Part shown: positions 30,901-36,947 of the stretch, one piece after another
Position numbering within the stretch: position 1 is the stretch's first letter
Layout of the letters: every line of letters begins with the position of its first letter
From: Macrosoma leucophasiata
Lineage: Eukaryota > Arthropoda > Insecta > Lepidoptera > Hedylidae
Length of the DNA stretch: 64,000 nt
Assembly: GCA_036365455.1 (NCBI GenBank)
Contig: JAWQUS010000022.1
Location: forward strand, 2,604,001 to 2,668,000
Reading direction: 5' to 3'
Translations under genes and position numbers: made by a program
Notes under the pieces: model-generated
Databases searched by the model: none
Told to the model about the DNA's origin: nothing
The model's input: only the letters and a program-made list of their open reading frames with translations

Positions 30901-31885
30901 AAGTCAGATGTATTTTTTTATCTGTGTCAACTAGTCTTTTATTCACAATTGAAAATTGTTAGGTGGACCATGGGCAATATATACCACTGAACTATCTAGC
31001 AGGTGGACCACCGGAGGTAAAAAGTACCCCTGGTACATCTAACTCACAAGAGGTGTACCATGGGTAGGAAAATTTATCCCTGGTTCCCCCAGGTAGACTA
31101 AGTAGGTGTACTCGGCAATGACCGAGTTGTTTTTTGACGTAACCATATCGATAAACTGCTTATATCATGAAATAACACGAATGAGTTTTTTTTGGCACGT
31201 TTTTTTCAGTAATAGTAGTCACACACGTCCGATCCGGTGTCGCTACACACGACCGGATTCGGTGAGGCGGACCGACACCACCGACCAAAATCGCGGTTTG
31301 GTTCGGAGCGTACCGAATTCACTGTCGCTACACACGACTCAGTTTTGGTTCTGAGCGTACCGAATCCGCTGTCGCTACACACGACTCAGATTTGGTTCGG
31401 AGCGTACCGAATCCGCTGTCGCTACACACGACTCAGATTTGGTTCGGAGCGTACCGAATCCGCTGTCGCTACACACGACTCAGATTTGGTTCTGAGCGTA
31501 CCGAATCCGCAGTCGCTACACACGACTCAGATTTGGTTCTGAGCGTACCGAATCCGCTGTCGCTACACACGACTCAGATTTGGTTCTGAGCGTACCGAAT
31601 CCGCTGTCGCTACACACGACTCAGATTTGGTTCTGAGCGTACCGAATCCGCTGTCGCTACACACGACTCAGATTTGGTTCGGAGCGTACCGAATCCGCGG
31701 CACCGATACGATGTAGTGGGCCGAAACCTTTAAGCAGTAGATTTTGTCCTAAACATTATTTTAGTCTGAGGCTTGACAGTAAATATAAAAGTACCTGATC
31801 CTCCAGTAACAAACAAAGTCTTCCCTTTATAATAATCTGGTATACAAGGAACAGCACTTAAATCTCTTTGTTCAAGGAAACCCAT
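11132..31885 (-). CDS. FAR: Fatty acyl-CoA reductase A (FAR-A), complete, 13 coding exons
   Basis: Predicted 510 aa, the usual FAR length. Coding exons 5' to 3': 31795-31885, 28202-28332, 27284-27371, 25427-25499, 23860-23950, 20960-21105, 19573-19682, 19067-19150, 16720-16828, 15310-15487, 13247-13317, 12270-12527, 11132-11234. All introns are GT-AG and all phases agree. The Rossmann NADPH motif TGGSGFMGK (about residues 27-35) is formed across the exon 1/2 junction. The active-site motif YVFTK (Y216, K220) is in exon 7. ENFNGPVGL is in exon 8, and the FAR_C domain (QQWTF, GIDRTEF) in exon 12. The last exon carries a hydrophobic segment consistent with membrane anchoring. The start ATG sits 8 nt after a splice acceptor that joins a non-coding first exon. 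No frame break was seen. Substrate and tissue are unknown. Confidence 0.9.
11283..11521 (+). repeat. Repeat GTAGCGTCCACTACATTAAGG (family V), about 240 bp
   Basis: One of three copies (also 42038-42280 and 48555-48802), all in the same orientation and ending ACTTCCACCCGTTCCTCCACA. Not recognised. It begins 50 bp upstream of FAR-A exon 13 in the intron, next to a family A TIR element. Confidence 0.7.
11522..11993. repeat. TIR element AAAGGAGATGTTGC (family A)
   Basis: Ends GAGATGTTGCAAAAATGTAT and GAGCTCGCAACATCTCCTTT; the interior has GTATGGACCTCCGGCCATG and ATTGCAACTCAAAACCAACA. Four copies exist in the window (also 15837-16575, 19867-20501, 39534-39858). Non-coding. Confidence 0.65.
12576..12893. 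repeat. Cluster of three family P MITE copies
   Basis: A fragment (12576-12636), a full copy (12637-12778, ends CCTTTATTCATAAACG / CGTTTATGAATAAGGGGG) and a partial copy (12779-12893). The MITE is about 145 bp with TIRs CCCCCTTATTCATAAACGTA. Lies in the FAR-A intron between exons 12 and 11. Confidence 0.7.
13425..13890 (-). pseudogene. Family L LINE 3' fragment with (CATA)n tail
   Basis: Open frame of 136 codons on the minus strand: VEMRSLRKICGVSLTDRVRN, then RWFGHIERMSNERMTKQIY and a C-terminal AYPVRDLA before the tail at 13421-13440. It resembles the C-terminal region of LINE polyproteins with a WFGH motif. Clade not assigned. Immediately followed by a family P MITE. Confidence 0.75.
13890..14018. 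repeat. Family P MITE, left end truncated
   Basis: TTAGATACGTTTTAGCTATAG to CGTTTATGAATAAGGGGGTTA; missing the first about 18 bp of the left TIR. Confidence 0.7.
14240..14640 (-). pseudogene. LINE reverse transcriptase relic
   Basis: The minus strand encodes VPQGSTLSPFLFLNY (RT motif with PQG) preceded by a LLNWIL-type block. An 18-bp inverted pair (GTCAGTTAGTATTTGGTG at 14378 and its complement near 14610) flanks it. Stops throughout. Confidence 0.5.
14936..15272 (-). mobile_element. tRNA-derived SINE (family T2), with target duplication
   Basis: The minus strand begins CTGCCTCAGTAGCCTAGTGG (box A) with a box-B-like GGTTCCGATTCGG, and ends AGGCGTGAAGTTAC. GTTAAATGATAG is duplicated at 14924-14935 and 15273-15284. 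Its flank is only about 25 nt from the exon 10 donor of FAR-A. A further copy is at 35534-35851. Confidence 0.75.
15837..16575. repeat. Family A TIR element, longest copy
   Basis: AAAGGAGATGTTGCGAGCTCG at left, TTTTGCAACATCTCCTTTT at right; inverted relative to the copy at 19867. The interior contains TATTTCACAAGCATGTGTTA, a block also found at 59480 and 59880. Confidence 0.65.
16967..18254 (+). mobile_element. Mariner transposon copy 1 (mellifera-type), transposase broken
   Basis: Terminal repeats GGTTGAGGAAAAAGTC and the complement of GGGGAAAAAGTTTCTTCGCA. The transposase begins at 17146 (ATG). It has the helix-turn-helix region, WVPHELTE, the first catalytic Asp in TGDEKWI, then HDNARPH and YSPDLAPSD with mariner D34D spacing. 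A 2-nt insertion (GCTAGCTA for GAGCTA near 17752) shifts the frame; the second half is at 17808-18170. Inactive as written. In FAR-A intron 8. Confidence 0.9.
18643..18800 (+). mobile_element. Helitron 5'-end fragment
   Basis: Begins TCTATACAAATAAATAAAATTGG, the pattern of lepidopteran Helitron left ends. A related block occurs inverted near 49300-49376. The right end is missing. Confidence 0.45.
18954..18988. repeat. (GT)n microsatellite
   Basis: About 17 GT units, 78 bp below FAR-A exon 8 inside the following intron. Confidence 0.9.
19352..19486 (-). mobile_element. 5S-derived SINE, 3' half only
   Basis: Contains GCAACCCATTATAAGTCCCA and CTCCAATGCGGATTGGTG, the tail half of the SINE complete at 23999-24359. 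Between FAR-A exons 7 and 8. Confidence 0.65.
19867..20501. repeat. Family A TIR element
   Basis: AAAGGAGATGTTGCAAAAATG to GAGCTCGCAACATCTCCTTT. The same orientation as 11522-11993, with about 160 bp more interior. Confidence 0.7.
20615..20942. repeat. hAT-like MITE CAGTGCCGGAT with 8-bp target duplication
   Basis: Ends CAGTGCCGGATAAAGCC and GGCTAATCCGGCACTG; CAATAAAC is duplicated on both sides (20607-20614, 20943-20950). Contains GGGGCCC-rich ends. A second copy is at 40112-40446. Ends just before FAR-A exon 6 (20960). Confidence 0.85.
21190..21405 (+). repeat. Family S1 repeat, 5'-truncated
   Basis: From TAATATACTTGCCGCTAAATGG to CATTACATAAAAAA. Confidence 0.7.
21780..22640 (+). pseudogene. 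LINE C-terminal relic, interrupted by another retroposon
   Basis: The translation shows FAVEAVRLWNSLPYTIKQA before the break at 22013 and LHRLNTKLRLTSFPLFF after it, a jockey/CR1-like C terminus. The intruder occupies 22014-22472. Confidence 0.6.
22014..22472 (-). mobile_element. 5'-truncated non-LTR retroposon with poly(A) and target duplication
   Basis: Poly(T) at the left (22016-22032) marks a poly(A) tail on the minus strand. TAAACAAGCTCA is duplicated on both flanks. The body is GC-rich and unlike its surroundings. The minus strand starts with KRRPPRHVLKDPDDET, a LINE-like C-terminal segment I cannot place. Confidence 0.65.
23383..23781. repeat. hAT-like MITE CAGTGTCGTAGC
   Basis: Ends CAGTGTCGTAGCTGGGG and CCCTAGCTACAACACTG; flanks GATATTGT and TATATTGT match at 7 of 8 positions. 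A left-end relative (CAGTGGCGTAGCTAGGGG) is at 46935. Confidence 0.6.
23999..24359 (+). mobile_element. 5S rRNA-derived SINE, complete
   Basis: The best copy: GGTTAAGCACTACGGGCGCG followed by GTGATGGGTGACCGCTAGTG matches 5S rRNA promoter boxes. The tail is CAGCAGTGGGACGTATAATGG then ATT units. Target duplication ATAAGTCGTAA at 23988-23998 and 24360-24370. Lies 49 bp upstream of FAR-A exon 5 in the intron. Confidence 0.8.
24375..24528. repeat. Family P MITE
   Basis: CCCCCTTATTCAAAAATGTAC to CGTTTATGAATATGGGGGT, about 150 bp with the shared core TTTGTCTTTGTCAGTTGCAT. Confidence 0.75.
24565..24740. repeat. Repeat with GTCCGTCTGTCTG core
   Basis: AAGGTTCCGTAGTAAACAAGG to TGACAAAGTGGTAGAATAAAAA; the same sequence in reverse forms the right part of 50273-50904. 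Confidence 0.6.
24808..24960 (-). repeat. Family S1 fragment
   Basis: Diverged: GCAAGCAAGCGTGCATTTCATATTG.. and AACTGCAGCCCATAGAC are recognisable. Confidence 0.5.
24985..25395 (-). pseudogene. Family L LINE fragment split by a hAT-like MITE
   Basis: Pieces ATTCGCATTGTATATCTATTTAGTCATTCG (about 25013-25056) and TCCGACATTCTTTC..ACACCGATACTC (25349-25390) match the copy at 13425-13890; the MITE at 25057-25348 separates them. Confidence 0.6.
25057..25348. repeat. hAT-like MITE CATAGAGCAAC (family H), perfect target duplication
   Basis: 292 bp, ends CATAGAGCAACACGGGCC and CCTCCGGTGTTGCTCTATG; TCCGACAT is duplicated exactly on both sides. Contains CGGCCGCGGCGG near the left end and an ACACACGCACACTAC block. 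Other copies are at 26173-26463 and 44818-45110. Confidence 0.85.
25612..25810 (+). repeat. Family S1 fragment
   Basis: GTGTTCAGCATTATCGTGTTCC to CTTGTTTGCCATTTAGTACC. Diverged. Confidence 0.55.
25855..26150 (-). pseudogene. LINE reverse transcriptase core relic
   Basis: The minus strand encodes LMDFSNAFNTVDHDIL (RT catalytic motif A with Asp) and, in another frame, VPQGSILSPLLFALF. Frameshifts separate them. Jockey/CR1-like. Confidence 0.75.
26173..26463. repeat. hAT-like MITE, family H
   Basis: 291 bp; begins CAGAGCAACTCGGCCC and ends GTGTTGCTCTATG; CGTTAAGA duplicated at 26165-26172 and 26464-26471. Confidence 0.85.
26680..26735. repeat. 27-bp perfect palindrome made of LINE tails
   Basis: Two inverted copies of the family L 3' end (CGTGAAGATACATACATAC) meet around a 2-nt loop. 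Arms 26680-26706 and 26709-26735 pair completely. Confidence 0.9.
26709..27225 (-). pseudogene. Family L LINE 3' fragment
   Basis: Homologous to 13425-13890, with a 39-bp insertion near 27025-27062 (CCAAATAATCAAAATTC..) and frame breaks. The tail is part of the palindrome at 26680-26735. In the FAR-A intron next to exon 3. Confidence 0.7.
27870..28055 (+). repeat. Helitron-like fragment
   Basis: GCTCGCAGCTTCGCCCGCGTTG..GTAGCCTATGTTC..AAAATCGGTCCAGTC..CAGACAGACAGA is a widespread lepidopteran repeat sequence. No ends visible. Confidence 0.5.
28800..29833. other. AT-rich interior of nested transposon
   Basis: 29160-29330 has a GC-richer patch with GATCGCTATCGATCACCG and repeats of TATCGAGCCTCC / TATCGGGCCTCC. 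29590-29830 (CATCCGTGAAACACCAGGG..GTGCTGTCCAAATAAATG) reads like the 3' end of a retroposon whose tail became the CTTTT array. No gene seen. Confidence 0.4.
29834..30003. repeat. (TTTTC)n microsatellite, about 34 units
   Basis: Uninterrupted 5-bp repeat over 170 bp, directly after a retroposon-like 3' end. It produces meaningless long open frames in both directions. Confidence 0.97.
30190..30470 (+). pseudogene. C-terminal PHD-like zinc cluster of a transposase, decayed
   Basis: A Lys-rich stretch followed by C-x2-C, W-V-A-C-x2-C and H-x2-C residues (CLHCAGRYLESTEG, WVACAMCEKLAHCSC), like the zinc-binding tail of pogo-type transposases. A TGA and a missing upstream frame show decay. Confidence 0.5.
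31286..31704. repeat. 47-bp tandem array, about 9 units
   Basis: GTCGCTACACACGAC recurs at 31324, 31371, 31418, 31465, 31512, 31559, 31606 and 31653, exactly 47 bp apart. Units contain GAGCGTACCGAATCCGC and alternate TTCGGAG/TTCTGAG variants. Since 47 is not a multiple of 3, it is not coding. It lies 90 bp from FAR-A exon 1, in intron 1. Confidence 0.95.
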
Positions 31886-31954
31886 ATTTGAAGCTGTGAA
31901 AGAAAAAAAGTACAATTTTCTCAGTTCATTTTCCTACCCCTTGAGACATAATAA

Positions 31955-32037
31955 CTAAGGTCTCAGGGGTCGCATCTGCTTTTTGACCTCTGGTCTTGGT
32001 GTGGGTGTTTATAGGGTGCAATCCTCACTTTAGTCCT
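31955..32037 (+). repeat. Family S1 fragment
   Basis: TAAGGTCTCAGGGGTCGCATCTGC to GGGTGCAATCCTCAC. In the FAR-A 5' UTR intron. Confidence 0.55.
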
Positions 32038-32080
32038 TTAATAGCTTCATAAATTGATTTGGGAATACGTTTATCTTTTA

Positions 32081-32231
32081 CACCCCCTTATTCATAAACG
32101 TATTTTAGCTAAGATGTTGCTAATCTCTCCTTTGTCTTTTTCTATCCTGCACATTTGACAATGCTACTGACAAGGACGAAGCATTCTATAGCTAAAACGT
32201 ATCTAATGTACGTTTATGAATAAGGGGGTAA
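32081..32231. repeat. Family P MITE, complete
   Basis: CCCCCTTATTCATAAACGTA to TACGTTTATGAATAAGGGGG; near-perfect 20-bp TIRs. In the 5' UTR intron of FAR-A. Confidence 0.85.
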
Positions 32232-32339
32232 ATGAGTAAAAAATTGAAATATTTCACCATTTGTTGTTTGAATCAAATCGCTATAAACAGTTGTTTTAAA
32301 TTTGCTGAAATCATCTTTTATTTTTAAAGAAAAATGGAA

Positions 32340-32660
32340 AGAAAAATTTTGACTTCAGGCGAGGCTCTAACTCGCGACCTACTGGGAATCTAGTCCAGCC
32401 GCTCTTCCAATTGTGCTACTGAAGCCCTGCCCGATTTGTCAAATCTTTACTTCACATCTATTGCATTGCTTTATGGTAGCAGCAGCGCCATCTATTACCA
32501 ACTATGCTAGTTAGGCAACCGATATAATAGACTTTTCAGTTTATTGAATATCGTAAAGAAGTCGCTTTTACCCTTAATAATTGTTTTTTTTTAATATATT
32601 ATTTCGCATTAACACATGCTTGTGAAATATATTTTATTTTTAAGAATTATTTTATTTTGA
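32340..32660 (-). repeat. tRNA-like repeat (family T1)
   Basis: The minus strand has a tRNA-shaped segment (32351-32426: TAGCACAATTGGAAGAGC, GAGTTAGAGCCTCGC) followed by GCAGGGC..; the right part is CATCTATTGCATTGC..GTGAAATATATTTTATTTTTAAG. Box B is mutated (TTAGAGCC). Not a working tRNA gene. Confidence 0.65.
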
Positions 32661-32693
32661 AATCATCTTATAATTAAAATCTGAGCAACTTAC

Positions 32694-32730
32694 TTACTGC
32701 ACACTCCGATGCTACAAAACTTTGGTAAAT
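32694..32730 (-). other. FAR-A non-coding first exon (5' UTR)
   Basis: This short exon lies about 30 nt below a TATA box and ends at a GTAAGT donor near 32693. It is spliced to the acceptor TTCACAG before 31893, 8 nt ahead of the ATG. The same arrangement with similar sequence (TTGATT..CAAAG..GCA) occurs in FAR-B. The transcription start is inferred from TATA spacing, so the upper boundary is approximate. Confidence 0.55.
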
Positions 32731-32755
32731 CAACCAGAAACTTAACAGTCTTTAC

Positions 32756-32763
32756 CTTTTATA
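32756..32763 (-). promoter_or_regulatory. TATA box of FAR-A
   Basis: TATAAAAG on the minus strand lies about 30 nt before the inferred start. A CACGTG palindrome lies just upstream (32766-32771). About 100 bp upstream, including an AACCTATTTGACATT block, is conserved with the FAR-B promoter. Confidence 0.65.
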
Positions 32764-32940
32764 AACACGTGTAAATAATTTGGATAATGTTTGAATTTAG
32801 TTAATTGTTTAATGTCAAATAGGTTAATGTAAACTTAAGACGAAAATTTGGGTAAATTATGTAAGTTATACTTCATTTGGCGCGATTGGTAAAAAAATAT
32901 TGATATTTTACGATGTTCGCGTAAAACGACAAATACCTAA

Positions 32941-33285
32941 AAGCGACAGTCTGAAGTTAGTTGCTAAACATGTAAAAGCAACAGTCTGAAGTTAGTCGCT
33001 AAACAGATAAAAGCAACAGTCTGAAGTAAGTTGCTAAACATGTAAAAGCAACAGTCTGAAGTAAGTTGTTAAACATGTAAAAGCAACAGTCTGAAGTAAG
33101 TTGCTAAACATGTAAAAGCAACAGTCTGAAATTAGTCGCTAAACAGATAAAAGCAACAGACTGAAGTTAGTTGCTAAACAGATAAAAGCAACAGTCTGAA
33201 ATTAGTTGCTAAACAGATAAAAGCAACAGACTGAAGTTAGTTGCTAAACAGATAAAAGCAACAGTCTGAAGTTAGTTGCTAAACT
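32941..33285. repeat. 35-bp tandem array, about 10 units, upstream of the FAR-A promoter
   Basis: Unit AGCAACAGTCTGAAGTTAGT followed by TGCTAAACATGTAAA, recurring every 35 bp from 32944. Units differ at few positions (CATG/CAGAT, TTAG/TAAG). It begins about 180 bp upstream of the TATA box. FAR-B has no counterpart. Confidence 0.95.
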
Positions 33286-33473
33286 TTTTTGTTCATTTTG
33301 TTTTACGAGTATTTCTGGTATATCGTATTGTTATGTTAAAGAAGTATAATAATATACCGCTCTTACGTGCGTAAAAGCGGGACATAGTAAAAATTCTACT
33401 GGTGGTAGAGTTCCAGTGACGCAGCTCGCGGGCGTAGTCACCAAGGCATTACCTAATATACTTGCCGCTAAGG

Positions 33474-34546
33474 TCTCCCTCCAATCGGTCCAATTTTGTG
33501 ACCGACTCAACGCCCACGTCCGTTTTTTTTGTCGGTGGAGCAGCACGTCATAGACAGAGAGCCGAGAGAATCTCATGAGTATAAGGAGGAAAGTGGATTT
33601 ACACAGTGGTAACTTATATTATCATTGGATTTACAGAGCAAGGTTTGTCATTGGCTATTGAGGAACAGAAGTGAAAAAAGAAAGTTCTGGGTTGATCCAA
33701 TAATCTCTCAGAGATTATTTAATGTTCGTGTTCGTCATGCTGATCTAAGATGTGAGATTTTGACCAGACAAGTTTTTTAAATATTATAGAATGTCAATTA
33801 TTATTCATAAATTTTATGAACAATGACACGTACTTCTAGTAGGGAGACGAATCTAGGTCGACCTTCATCTATCTGTTCACCAAATGAAACATTGAAGGTA
33901 TGTATCCATTTTTTAAGCAAGTTTTTGTATTTTGTTAACCAACATTTGGTTAACAAAATACAAAAAAATTGAAACCAAATGTTTTAAACATATAAAATAG
34001 GTGTTTGAGGTTTATTGGTAACAGATCGGTGCAGTCACTTATATTTACTTACCTGTTTACACCTCCTTGCCAGGTACCTAGTCATGAACATAAATACTTA
34101 GGCAATACCTTGCAGACGTATTTTACATGTGTTAAACTTTTAGTTGCAAACATATTTAATTGGTTAACAAATGGGTGAAAGATGCTAATTTTTTTTTTCG
34201 AATAATCGTACCTATTAACGTAATTCTATAGGCAATACATGCAAGACGTGTTTGTTCATGTATGAAATTTGTTAAAAAAAAATGTTAATTCGGTAAACAG
34301 ATAGGTGAAGGTCCACCTAGGTTCGGCTCTTAGACTATTCCGATTGTCGGTGAGTCGGTGAGTAGTGTGCGTTGACGCATACATTTCCGAACGTTCCATT
34401 TTTCACCGATTATCGGTCGGGATGGCACCGATTTTATTTTTCACCGACTTTTTGTAGGACGTGGGCGTTGCACTATGGCTATCAGAACGTTCTATTTTCC
34501 ACCTACAAAAAATCGGTCACCGATTATCGGACGTGGGCAGGAGCCC
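33474..34546. mobile_element. Harbinger-like non-autonomous TIR element with TAA duplication
   Basis: Inserted into an S1 repeat, with TAA duplicated at the junctions and ends GGTCTCC.. and ..GGAGCCC. GCCCACGTCC blocks lie near both ends in opposite orientation. The 3-bp TAA target and GGNCTCC end suggest the PIF/Harbinger superfamily. No transposase frame; holds another TIR element. Confidence 0.65.
33845..34330. repeat. Inner TIR element with a 34-bp inverted repeat and central palindrome
   Basis: CGAATCTAGGTCGACCTTCA at 33849 pairs with the complement at 34326 (four mismatches over 34 bp). A 21-bp-arm perfect palindrome (33922-33966, GTTAACCAA/TTGGTTAAC core, 3-nt loop) lies within. Confidence 0.75.
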
Positions 34547-34761
34547 TAAATGGTAGTGTTCAGCACTATCGTGTTCCATATACGATGGTAATATACGATC
34601 CTGTAATTTCCGGCACAGAGGCATAACACCTTAAGCCTCAGGAGTGGCAAAACATCTGCATTTTGACCTCTGGCCATTGTGTCGGTGTCTATAGGCTGCA
34701 GTCATCACTTAACATCAATGTGAACTGCATGCTTGTTTGCCACTTTTATTACATAAAAAAA

Positions 34762-35237
34762 TCTATACAATCAGACGTACATTTTAAATATGTATTTATT
34801 TACTAGATTTTAAATTACGATGACTTGACAAAAAGGTATGTAAATAGATATCATATATTAATTAAGTATGTGTCGTTCCTTCGATTGCAATACTAATCTA
34901 TTGACAAAAAGCCTTGGTTCGTTCGACCCGTTCAATTGATTGATCGGTACATTGATGAAAGGATTGGAAAATATCGTTCACTAAAATCTGTTTCAATTAA
35001 ATTGACCTGTTCATCGTACTAGCTCAGCAGTTCATTTGAATCCGCGAGCCAGATCAATCGATACAGCTCATTCATGCGACAAATATCACCGGCTTAATCT
35101 TTCGGATCGCCGTGACCTGTGATGCTACGACGGGTCATCGAATGAACGGGTAATTTTCAACAAAACGAACCATTGGATCGCTCATATTTGAAGACCCGGT
35201 TCTTATGATTCATTCAATCGCGAACAACGCCTATCTA
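34762..35237. other. Intergenic, no recognised feature
   Basis: AT-rich with moderate GC in 34900-35230 and several short GTTCAATTGATTGATCGGT-like blocks. No coding potential or known repeat ends seen. Confidence 0.4.
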
Positions 35238-35990
35238 AAAGTCTCGCCCCGGCTTTGCACGGGTGCATTAACATTAGCCACGAGGAAACCTTTAACACAG
35301 ATAGCGATGCCCTTTCCCCCCACTCCCGAAGCGTCACCCGCTACCACATTTTGTTTTTAAATTTACATTCTTAAATTCGTTATACCTTTTGAATGAAATA
35401 GCCGATTTTAATAATTTTAAAATCACTTTACAGGGTATTGAATATTATTTTCAAAGAATATGGAGTAATGCAGAGGTATCAATAATATGGTTTGATTATT
35501 GTCGGCATTTTTATTAAAGGTATCCCTATTTTTTTGACTGCCTCAGCAGCCTAGTGGTAGCAGGACACTGCTACTACGCTGGAGGTCCTGGGTTTGATTC
35601 CCGGGTCTATCAGAGATACCTAACGGTTTAAAATCCTTTATCTCTGGTTCTACTGGGATTTTTACATTTTCTGGAAGTTTCCCAGTACCTCGGAGTTTGG
35701 TAATGTGCCCGGAGATGGTAACAGGCTCGCCACCTGTTACATGACCAAAACGTAACCAGCGAATCGTGGGTGTTTACATGTATGATTGAGTGCATGCATT
35801 CACCTCTGCCTACCCCTTCGGGGATTACAGGTGTGAAGTAACGTTTTTTTAATCCCTATTTTTCTTAACTTTAAATAGCTAATGTAAGTGAAGTTGCAGC
35901 TTTCCAATGTTGAAAGATTTTTTTAATCAGTGCAATAGTTTTTGTTTGAAAACGTTACAAATATACTGACATACAAATCTTTCCTCTTTA
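35238..35990 (+). repeat. Helitron-like repeat interrupted by a SINE
   Basis: GTCTCGCCCCGGCTTTGCACGG at left and TTGAAAGATTTTTTTAATCAGTGC at right are common lepidopteran repeat sequence. The SINE at 35534-35851 splits it. Confidence 0.5.
35534..35851 (+). mobile_element. tRNA-derived SINE (family T2), complete
   Basis: Head CTGCCTCAGCAGCCTAGTGG (box A) and GGGTTTGATTCCCGGG (box B) on a tRNA-like fold, then body, ending GGTGTGAAGTAACGTTTTTTT. ATCCCTATTTTT duplicated at 35522-35533 and 35852-35863. Other copies are at 14936-15272, 54765-54930 and 63858-64000. Confidence 0.8.
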
Positions 35991-36011
35991 TAATATTAAG
36001 TAGGTAGGTAT

Positions 36012-36250
36012 ATCTACAGTGCTCAACGATAAATATTGCACATCGAGCCTAGGAAGGAGACTTCGGCTTATTTCGGGTCTGTAGAACGTTATCTCATTCG
36101 CACCGTACCTATTTGTCGTTTGACGACCATTTTGATCAAGTTTTGACCAATACCGGATTGTCAGTGCTGACGTAGGCAGTGTGCAACAGAGATAACGAAG
36201 TCGAAACGAGCCGGTCGTCTCTTTCACAAGCTCGTTAATTGTTGAGTACT
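36012..36250. repeat. Family M MITE
   Basis: ACAGTGCTCAACGATAAATATTGC at left and TTAATTGTTGAGTACTGTT at right form inverted ends, with GAGACTTCGGCTTATTTCGG and GTCGAAACGAGCCGGTCGTC inside. Confidence 0.7.
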
Positions 36251-36754
36251 GTTTAATATCTTTTATTTCATTCGAATTTGACCTGTCGCGCAATTGTGAC
36301 GTAACACATAACATGAATAAATTATTATAAAATCTTTAATTATTTGTCACCTTATATCGAAATACGAAAATTACGAATATTTTAATCATAATTGTACTGT
36401 TTAACACGCTCGTTTTCTTTAAACAGTGATTATACTTTCATAATATTAATTAACATTTCTGTCCTTGAGATAGTCCTCGAGTTTATAGTAAGCCTTTTTA
36501 CATAGAGTGCATTTAATTAATGCTTTGAATTTATTAACGGTGAGTTCAGCAATCCCGGCTGGGATCTTGTTATAAAATTCTACACTATAATTTAGGAAAG
36601 ATGTATTAGTTTTCGTCAGTCAAAAACTTGGCAGAGACAAATTGTTCTTATTCCTTATATTATAACTATTCCTATCGGAGATTTTATCAAACAGATGTAA
36701 ATTTTTACTCCCGAAAATTATATAAATTTTTTAATGCCATAAGGTTTAACAAAC

Positions 36755-36900
36755 AAACAGACGGGCCACCTGATGGAAAGTGGTCACCGTCGCCTATGAA
36801 CATTTGCAACACCAGCCGAGTTGCCAACGCGCTGCCAGCCCTGAAGGACTCTTTTGACGCCATTTTTGAAGAGCCACATATTCTGAAAGTATTTTATATT
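36755..36900 (+). repeat. Dispersed repeat ACGGGCCACCTGATGG
   Basis: GACGGGCCACCTGATGGAAAG to CATTTTTGAAGAGCC is a common lepidopteran dispersed sequence; ends not visible. Confidence 0.4.
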
Positions 36901-36947
36901 TTGAATTGTCGAATATGCAGAATAAAATGAAAGAATATCATATAATA

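Larger units (their letters stand above)
28408..31110. mobile_element. Large TIR element TACACCTAYTTAGTC, outer member of a nest
   Basis: Left end TACACCTATTTAGTCCATCTGG, right end complement TACACCTACTTAGTCTACCTGG. Similarity extends about 70 bp into each end (GTGGTACACCTATTATGAAC against ATGGTACACCTCTTGTGAGT). No transposase of its own was found; most of the interior is the second TIR element. Located in FAR-A intron 1. Confidence 0.65.
33400..34760 (+). repeat. Family S1 repeat split by a 1.07 kb insertion
   Basis: Left piece 33400-33473 (CTGGTGGTAGAGTTCCAGTG..CTTGCCGCTAA), right piece 34547-34760 (TAAATGGTAGTGTTCAGC..ATTACATAAAAAA). The pieces join seamlessly across a duplicated TAA. Confidence 0.85.

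Noticed and set aside
31237..31589. Repetitive open frames with RYTR/SVPNPLSLHTT residues
   Set aside because: They arise from the 47-bp array, and 47 is not a multiple of 3, so the protein repeat is accidental.
35534..35620. tRNA gene starting GCCTCAGCAGCCTAGTGG
   Set aside because: Has a body, a T-rich end and a 12-bp target duplication, so it is a SINE head.
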